Shown here: positions 36,839 to 41,491 of the stretch, in pieces
Position numbering within the stretch: position 1 is the stretch's first letter
Layout of the letters: each line of letters begins with the position of its first letter
Virus record (IMG/VR): IMGVR_UViG_3300028610_000201
Location: 1-41,491 of that record
DNA from: a virus
Length of the DNA: 41,491 nt
Reading direction: 5' to 3' (one strand)
Translations under genes and position numbers: made by a program
The notes under the pieces: generated by a model
What the model was told of the DNA's origin: nothing
Seen by the model: only the letters and a program-made list of their open reading frames with translations
Database searches by the model: none

Positions 36839-38165
36839 CGACAACGTCAGCGAGTACGAACGGCACTACGGGGCGCAGGACTTCAACCCGAACACGAAGG
36901 ACGTGAAGCTACCGGTTGAAATCAAGCATGCGTACTTTAACCACCACTTTATCTATCACGATATAAGGGACGGTGACGGTGCGGACCTGTCGACGGTGAA
37001 CGTCGAGGGCAAGATACCGGCGATAGTGCTGGGGTCAGGGCCGTCGCTTGACGAGATTATGCCGAGGCTGAAAGAATGGAAGGGCGCGATATTCGCGAGT
37101 ACTTCACAGGTGCCGACGTGTTGTTATCATGGCCGTGCGCCGGACTACATTGTGGCGCTGGACCCGCATACTAATTTAACCGAGCTTGAATGTATCGACG
37201 ACTGGAAGAAGTACCCGAACTCGGTGCTTATAACGCACCCGGCAATATCACCGACGCTTGTGCAGGGATGGCAGGGTAAACGTCTTTACTACCGACCGAT
37301 GGAACCGTCGAGCGAATTTCACGCGATGCATTTACCGGTCGCATACGGCGAAGTTATACAGACGTACTGTCTGCTGTTTTCGTGCAGCCCGTCGGCACAG
37401 TTGGCACTTGCACGCAAGATGGGGTATGGGCCGATATACCTGGCGGGTCTTGACTTCGGGTTTCCAGAATATCACCGGCGTGCGACACAGTGGTATTTCC
37501 ACGAGCTTGAAGGATGGATTAAAGACCGGCCTGCTGATGTAGACAAAGACGACAGCAACTTTAAATCTGACAACCCGTTCAGACGACTTATATACGCTGA
37601 TAACGGATGCTGTAGTTCTGTCATGCACCTGTATTATAAACGGGCGTTCCTGTGTGTCGCAAACATCGATATGTCGGATATCGTCAAGCTAAAAACGTTT
37701 AACGCGTTGACGGAGTTCCCGGAGATAACGATAGACGAACTTATGGAGACACAGGGGCATCTACCGAAAGAACGGTTCTATTCACGATCAAAGAAACAAC
37801 GGCTATACGAAAACTACCTCGCCCGATTCTACACGTTCGCACTGCGGTACAAGGATAATTCATTGATGTACTTTGAGTGTTCACCGACTATCGAAAAGAA
37901 TATCGACAAGTTACCGAAGGATATGCAGGAAAAGATTGAGGCCGGTGGTGAGATAACGATAGACGAGCAGATCAAACAGTTTGTCACGAACAACTATATC
38001 AACTTACAGAAACAGGCGTTACAGGTGTTTCAACGTACCGGCAAGAAACCGGAAGAGCTGTTGAACCTGGACGCAGAAGTCAAACGATTACAGAGGTTAA
38101 ACCATGTTGCAGCCAAATACCGAGAAGAGTATGCCAATCGCCACAACGGGGAACATAGTAAATGA
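36807..38165 (+). CDS. DUF115/Maf-like protein (putative sugar transferase)
   Basis: 452 aa from ATG 36807 behind AGAGAGGGAACG. Residues ~70-250 match the DUF115/MptE-like domain (PF01973): 'PAIVLGSGPSLD' at 71-82, 'PDYIVALDPH' near 112, and 'IYLAGLDFGF'. The same domain is the core of Maf motility accessory factors, which transfer pseudaminic or legionaminic acid to flagellin. The C-terminal ~150 residues are helical and charged. With the CMP-sugar synthetase next to it, transfer of an activated nonulosonic sugar to a virion or host protein is the simplest hypothesis. Confidence 0.75.
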   Translation: MSDKEITSGINDNVSEYERHYGAQDFNPNTKDVKLPVEIKHAYFNHHFIYHDIRDGDGADLSTVNVEGKIPAIVLGSGPSLDEIMPRLKEWKGAIFASTSQVPTCCYHGRAPDYIVALDPHTNLTELECIDDWKKYPNSVLITHPAISPTLVQGWQGKRLYYRPMEPSSEFHAMHLPVAYGEVIQTYCLLFSCSPSAQLALARKMGYGPIYLAGLDFGFPEYHRRATQWYFHELEGWIKDRPADVDKDDSNFKSDNPFRRLIYADNGCCSSVMHLYYKRAFLCVANIDMSDIVKLKTFNALTEFPEITIDELMETQGHLPKERFYSRSKKQRLYENYLARFYTFALRYKDNSLMYFECSPTIEKNIDKLPKDMQEKIEAGGEITIDEQIKQFVTNNYINLQKQALQVFQRTGKKPEELLNLDAEVKRLQRLNHVAAKYREEYANRHNGEHSK

Positions 38166-38310
38166 GTACATCGACAACATGAAGAACGTGCTGGCAACAA
38201 AGCAGTTCGGCAAAGTGGGTTTGGTATTCACAGTACACGAAGCGCAGGTGGTAGGCGTGCAAGAGATACGTGAAACACGGATGCAGGTTAAGGGGGAGGG
38301 TGATGATTAA
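38104..38310 (+). CDS. Small protein overlapping the DUF115 gene
   Basis: 68 aa from ATG 38104 behind CAGAGGTTAAACC, overlapping the previous gene by 62 bases in another frame. Mixed alpha/beta, with 'GKVGLVFTVHEAQVVGVQ'. Unknown family. Its stop overlaps the next start. Confidence 0.45.
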   Translation: MLQPNTEKSMPIATTGNIVNEYIDNMKNVLATKQFGKVGLVFTVHEAQVVGVQEIRETRMQVKGEGDD

Positions 38311-38467
38311 TAAAGAGCATATTGCTGAATTGAGAAAAATAATCGACGGGTGGTATGTTAAAGATAAGTTCAAACAGTGGGATTATCCTTACGGGATAAG
38401 TTTAATATTAGATTCGATACATACAATACATACACTTGAAGAAATACTAAAAAAGAAAGCGAAATAA
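38303..38467 (+). CDS. Small protein, end of accessory block
   Basis: 54 aa from ATG 38303 behind AGGGGGAGGGTG, which is better than the upstream ATG 38270. Helical, lysine-rich C-terminus, AT-rich. It is the last gene before the structural promoter at 38472. No recognised family. Confidence 0.5.
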   Translation: MINKEHIAELRKIIDGWYVKDKFKQWDYPYGISLILDSIHTIHTLEEILKKKAK

Positions 38468-38471
38468 ACAC

Positions 38472-38500
38472 TTGACACGGCAATAGCCGTACTGTATTAT
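38472..38500 (+). promoter_or_regulatory. Structural-operon promoter, sigma70-type
   Basis: TTGACA (38472-38477), 17-base spacer, TATTAT (38495-38500; 5 of 6 matches). The spacer contains an inverted repeat ACGGC-AATA-GCCGT (38477-38490), a possible operator. Transcription should start near 38507, producing a leader of about 290 nt before the portal gene. Confidence 0.8.
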
Positions 38501-38506
38501 TGTAGT

Positions 38507-38787
38507 GGGGCCGGTAACCATGTGTTATCTAACAGCAGTTATATTAAGTGGCCATATATATAACGGAAGCTGAAGGATAGAAAGATGGTGATCAATCTAA
38601 GCGAAAGCAGTTAGAGTCTGCCCGGCTTCTACCTTAAAGAATAAAAGCGATTACTGATAAGACAGTGCAATTGACAGGCAAATGGAAGGACATGGTTCCG
38701 ACCGTCGCTCTGTCATAAATAGCTGACCGGAAAACCGGAGGCATTGATTCACTTCATAATGTGAGGTGGATTAATGCCTCTTTTTTT
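38507..38787 (+). ncRNA. Structured leader / small RNA before portal
   Basis: About 280 bases without an ORF, beginning at the promoter and ending at an intrinsic terminator. Paired elements include GTTATA/TATAAC (~38537-38564), a 7-bp stem GAAGCTG/CGGCTTC (~38567-38630) enclosing a TCTAA-GCGAAAGCAG-TTAGA hairpin with a GAAA loop, GACAG/CTGTC (~38675-38715), and CCGG-AAAA-CCGG (38727-38738), whose last base is shared with the terminator stem. It may be an attenuator that senses a phage or host signal, or a stable small RNA. No known RNA family recognised. Confidence 0.55.
38738..38787 (+). terminator. Intrinsic terminator directly before portal RBS
   Basis: GAGGCATT (38738-38745) pairs with AATGCCTC (38773-38780), with inner CAC/GTG pairing, followed by TTTTTTT (38781-38787). 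The portal ribosome site (GGAG) starts 3 bases later. Structural genes can only be expressed by read-through or antitermination. Confidence 0.8.
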
Positions 38788-38798
38788 GTGGAGAAACA

Positions 38799-40880
38799 AT
38801 GTTTCTTGATACATTCAGAACGAAGTCAATAGCGAAACAAATCCTCAAACAGCATTATAAATCCGAACGGCAGATGAACATAAGTGAACTCGGTCGGACG
38901 TTTGACTGGAACAAGATAGCTGACGCCGAGGACGCTGGGATTAACACACGGCGTGTCAAAGACCCGTTGCAGCAACACAGCTGGGTTAATATCGCGATAG
39001 ACTTCCGGTCACGTAACCTTGCACGGTGCGATTATAAAATATACAACGGTGAGGACGAAGTAACCGAGGGGCCGGTATTCGAGTTGTTTAACGACGTCAA
39101 CCCGACAATGAGCCAGTACCAACTGTGGGAAGCGACCGAGGCATGGCGTATGGTCGAGGGCGAGGCGTTATGGGTGTACACTGGCAGAGACCAGGCACGT
39201 CTTGGACAAGAAGAGTTGCCTATTGAAATATACGTTGCTGACCCGCGTAAGTGGAAGATCGTATTAAACGACCGCGGGACGAGTATACTACGGTGGATGT
39301 GGTTTCCAGAAGAAGACCAGACACAAGGTATACCGTACAGCAACCGAGAGATCGTGCATTTTAAGATTTGGAGCAAATGGGACAGGTGGCGTGGTTCGAA
39401 CTTCTGGACAGCACAGACCGAGAACATTGAGCAGGATGTTGAAGCGAATGTATCAAACACCCAGCTGATAAAAAACAAGTCAGTACCGCCGGGGATATTG
39501 TCGTCCGAACAAATCATTGATGACAAAACAGCGAAAGAAATGGCTGACAGATGGGATAAGAATCATAAGGGCGCTGGCAAAACGGGCAGAATAGGAATAA
39601 CGGGCAAGGGTGCAAAATACCAGCCGATAGCGATGAGCCACAGCGACATGCAATACATGGAAATGAAGAAGTGGAACCGTGGGACAATACTTGCGAAAGC
39701 CGGTATCCCGCCGGTGCTGGTAGGCGTTAAAGACGACGCGACACCAATGAGCGGTACCGACACAAAAGAGCAGCAGGCGAACTTCTGGAACTCTACGATG
39801 TTCCCGGAAAAGAAAGCGCTGGAAGATAAACTTCGCACGGACTATTTTCGTCGGTTCGGTTTGCAGTTGCGTGGTGAATTCTCAACTGAGGGTATTCACG
39901 AACTGCAGGAAGACTTCGGCAAGAAAGTCGAGAAAGCAACGAAGCTGTTTGCCATGGGGTTTACACAGAACGAAATAAACGAGAAACTTGAGATGGGGTT
40001 TGAAGAGGCTGAGTGGGGCGATGTAGGGTACAGGCCGGGATCGTTGAAACGTGCGTCAGCGGAAGAGGAGCTGCCACCGCCGATGATACCGGGTAACGCA
40101 CCGCCACCGTTCTTGTCGTTGAGTGCCAAGCAAGACCGGTGGATAACATCCTATATATTAGAGTCGCGTAACCGGTGGGACAGCCTGGAAGAAAACTATC
40201 GGGCAGCAATAAAGAAATGGTTGTTCGCACAACGTAAATATTTCTTGAACCGGTACGGGAAGTCAGCAGACCAGAAAACGTATGAAGAGTTTTTGTACTG
40301 GGCAGAACAGAAAGAACAGCTTACGAACTTCTCAGAAACTTATTTCTTTTTCGCAATGGATGAAGTGCAGAGGGACCTGGTGACGATATTCCGTAAGACG
40401 GGATTCAACAGCGAGTTTGAGTTTTTCAGCGCGGATGTAAACAAGGTAGTTAATACTCGTTTGCAAACGTTGGAAGGGTTGGCAAATACAACAAAGAACG
40501 TGATTGACAAGGTTATCCGTGAAGGTGCGCAGCAGGGGTTTGAGCCTGGGCAGATGGCTGACATGATAAGATCAAAATATGTTCAACTCGGTAAACACGC
40601 TGATACGATAGCACGCACCGAGATGGCAATAATAAAAGCTGATGCACAGCAGACAGCTTATGCACGTGAGGGTGTACAGCAGATACAATGGCTGCACCTG
40701 GGCGGTGGGATGACTGACCGACCTGACCACGTAATGAACGATGGCGAGGTGAGGCTGTTCGGTCAAGAGATGTTCCCGACAGACGCAGGCGGGATACTTT
40801 ATCCGCACGCACCAGGCGGGGCAGCAGAGGACGTTATAAATTGTTATTGTGATTATATACCTGTGCCACAGGAGGCATAA
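38799..40880 (+). CDS. Portal protein fused to MuF-type head morphogenesis domain
   Basis: 693 aa behind GTGGAGAAACA. Residues ~40-430 match HK97-family portals (PF04860): 'HSWVNIAIDFRSRNLARCDYKIY', 'YVADPRKWKIV', 'GIPPVLVGVKDDATPMSGTDTKEQ'. After a Pro-rich linker ('PPPMIPGNAPPPF', ~425-437), residues ~440-693 form a helical region and end with the MuF-like motif (PF04233) 'ARTEMAIIKADAQQTAYA' and 'CYCDYIPVP'. Portal forms the DNA entry ring. MuF domains are minor head proteins and in some phages are fused to portal. The protein starts the structural transcription unit. Confidence 0.85.
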   Translation: MFLDTFRTKSIAKQILKQHYKSERQMNISELGRTFDWNKIADAEDAGINTRRVKDPLQQHSWVNIAIDFRSRNLARCDYKIYNGEDEVTEGPVFELFNDVNPTMSQYQLWEATEAWRMVEGEALWVYTGRDQARLGQEELPIEIYVADPRKWKIVLNDRGTSILRWMWFPEEDQTQGIPYSNREIVHFKIWSKWDRWRGSNFWTAQTENIEQDVEANVSNTQLIKNKSVPPGILSSEQIIDDKTAKEMADRWDKNHKGAGKTGRIGITGKGAKYQPIAMSHSDMQYMEMKKWNRGTILAKAGIPPVLVGVKDDATPMSGTDTKEQQANFWNSTMFPEKKALEDKLRTDYFRRFGLQLRGEFSTEGIHELQEDFGKKVEKATKLFAMGFTQNEINEKLEMGFEEAEWGDVGYRPGSLKRASAEEELPPPMIPGNAPPPFLSLSAKQDRWITSYILESRNRWDSLEENYRAAIKKWLFAQRKYFLNRYGKSADQKTYEEFLYWAEQKEQLTNFSETYFFFAMDEVQRDLVTIFRKTGFNSEFEFFSADVNKVVNTRLQTLEGLANTTKNVIDKVIREGAQQGFEPGQMADMIRSKYVQLGKHADTIARTEMAIIKADAQQTAYAREGVQQIQWLHLGGGMTDRPDHVMNDGEVRLFGQEMFPTDAGGILYPHAPGGAAEDVINCYCDYIPVPQEA

Positions 40881-40882
40881 AG

Positions 40883-41491
40883 ATGGAACTATATTTAAAA
40901 TCAGATAGCGGATATGAGAAACAAGATTTATCAACGGAAGATTATTTAAGCTGGTTCAAGAGCGCGACAGACGACGAAGGCAATGTCAAAGAAGACTGCC
41001 TGTTGTATGGCGACGCTGACGTGAAAGTGCATACTGACAAAACGATAACGTTCATCATGTCGGATGATAGTCTGGACAGGGATTTCGAGCGATTCGACAC
41101 GGCAGGATGGAACCTTAAAACGTACAAGAAGAACCCGGTGCTGTTGTGGTCGCATGACAGGTCAATACCGGCTATCGGTAAAATGGAACGTGTGCGTGTC
41201 AAAGATAACGAGTTGATTGGCAGCCCGGTATTCGATGCGAACGACGAGCTGGCTGTGAAGCTGGCAGGCAAAGTGCAGGGCGGTATTATACGGTCCGGGT
41301 CAGTGGGATTCTTCCCGTCAAAGATTGAGTTCAACGAAGACGAAAAGGACCCGTGCAAGCTGATATATAGAAAGCAGGAGTTACGTGAGTTCAGTTTGTG
41401 CAACGTACCGGCGAACCCGAACGCAGTAGTTGTTGAGCAACCGGGAAAATCGGTATTGAAAGACGTGAACGCCTGGACACAACGGACACAA
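40883..41491 (+). CDS. Prohead protease, N-terminal part (continues at base 145)
   Basis: 203 codons open to the end of the window, continuing in frame across the 144-base overlap to TAA at 391-393. ATG 40883 follows AGGAGGCATAAAG. Core features of PF04586: 'LLWSHDRSIPAIGKM' with the catalytic His region at about residues 90-104, 'GGIIRSGSVGFFP' with the Ser nucleophile region near 135-147, and 'LREFSLCNVPANPNA'. It cleaves the capsid delta domain during maturation. An N-terminal ~45-residue acidic segment precedes the core. Confidence 0.85.
   Translation, partial: MELYLKSDSGYEKQDLSTEDYLSWFKSATDDEGNVKEDCLLYGDADVKVHTDKTITFIMSDDSLDRDFERFDTAGWNLKTYKKNPVLLWSHDRSIPAIGKMERVRVKDNELIGSPVFDANDELAVKLAGKVQGGIIRSGSVGFFPSKIEFNEDEKDPCKLIYRKQELREFSLCNVPANPNAVVVEQPGKSVLKDVNAWTQRTQ
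41348..41491. repeat. Terminal direct repeat, right copy (circular closure)
   Basis: Identical to bases 1-144. See the left copy. The unique genome is 1-41347. Confidence 0.95.

Noticed and set aside
38507-38787. tmRNA, RNase P RNA or 6S RNA
   Set aside because: No terminal tRNA-like half with TTCGA loop and no conserved core sequence of these RNAs was seen.

Overview
The window is a complete, circularly closed tailed-phage (Caudoviricetes) genome. The first 144 bases recur exactly as the last 144 (41348-41491), so the unique sequence is about 41.35 kb, and the join falls inside the prohead protease gene. Every gene I can support lies on the + strand. No integrase, excisionase or clear CI-like repressor is visible, so a lytic life style is inferred. 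Tail tube, tape measure and terminator-like genes with no recognised sheath suggest a siphovirus. The host is not proven. A Sec-exported outer-membrane-like protein and a solute-binding protein without a lipobox point to a diderm, and the style of the exported proteins suggests a spirochaete.

Layout (circular). Head: portal-MuF fusion (38.8-40.9 kb), protease (40.9 kb across the join to 0.4 kb), major capsid (0.4-1.8 kb), small head protein and connectors (1.9-3.9 kb). Tail: terminator, tube, assembly chaperones with a -1 frameshift site, tape measure (3.9-7.3 kb), tail-tip proteins and putative adhesins, one highly repetitive (7.3-11.3 kb), a second tail-terminator paralog and a hub-like protein (11.3-13.7 kb). 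Lysis: M15 peptidase endolysin and two small membrane-associated proteins (14.4-15.5 kb), closed by a terminator. Early region: sigma70-like promoter with an overlapping palindrome (15.55 kb), small regulatory and zinc-ribbon genes, ERF annealase, Gam-like protein, a NinB-like protein and a strong terminator (18.9 kb); then a replisome organiser, HNH nuclease, a cytosine-methylase-like protein and a SNF2 helicase-methyltransferase fusion (19.0-25.0 kb). Packaging: a perfect-consensus promoter followed by the terminase subunits (25.0-26.7 kb).

The unusual part is the accessory block of about 12 kb between terminase and portal (26.7-38.5 kb). It holds a signal-peptide-bearing outer-membrane-like protein, a FAD-dependent oxidoreductase, a periplasmic sugar-type solute-binding protein and both permeases of a carbohydrate ABC importer, but no ATPase. 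The coupling (EAA) loops of both permeases are intact, so a host MsmK/MalK-type ATPase could complete the importer. Next come four small Cys/His-rich proteins, three of them obvious tandem paralogs, then a CMP-sialic-acid-synthetase-like nucleotidyltransferase and a DUF115/Maf-like protein. That last pair suggests activation and transfer of a nonulosonic-acid-like sugar.

Two mobile-element-like disturbances sit between the solute-binding protein and its first permease: two tandem tRNA-like structures with oversized interiors, and an HNH endonuclease gene. The HNH gene separates an orphan 18-codon copy of the permease N-terminus from the complete permease, which restarts on a differently coded N-terminus.

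Regulation appears to use at least three sigma70-like promoters (15.55, 24.98 and 38.47 kb). The 38.47 kb promoter drives a roughly 280-nt structured leader ending in an intrinsic terminator just before the portal ribosome-binding site, a likely attenuator or small RNA.
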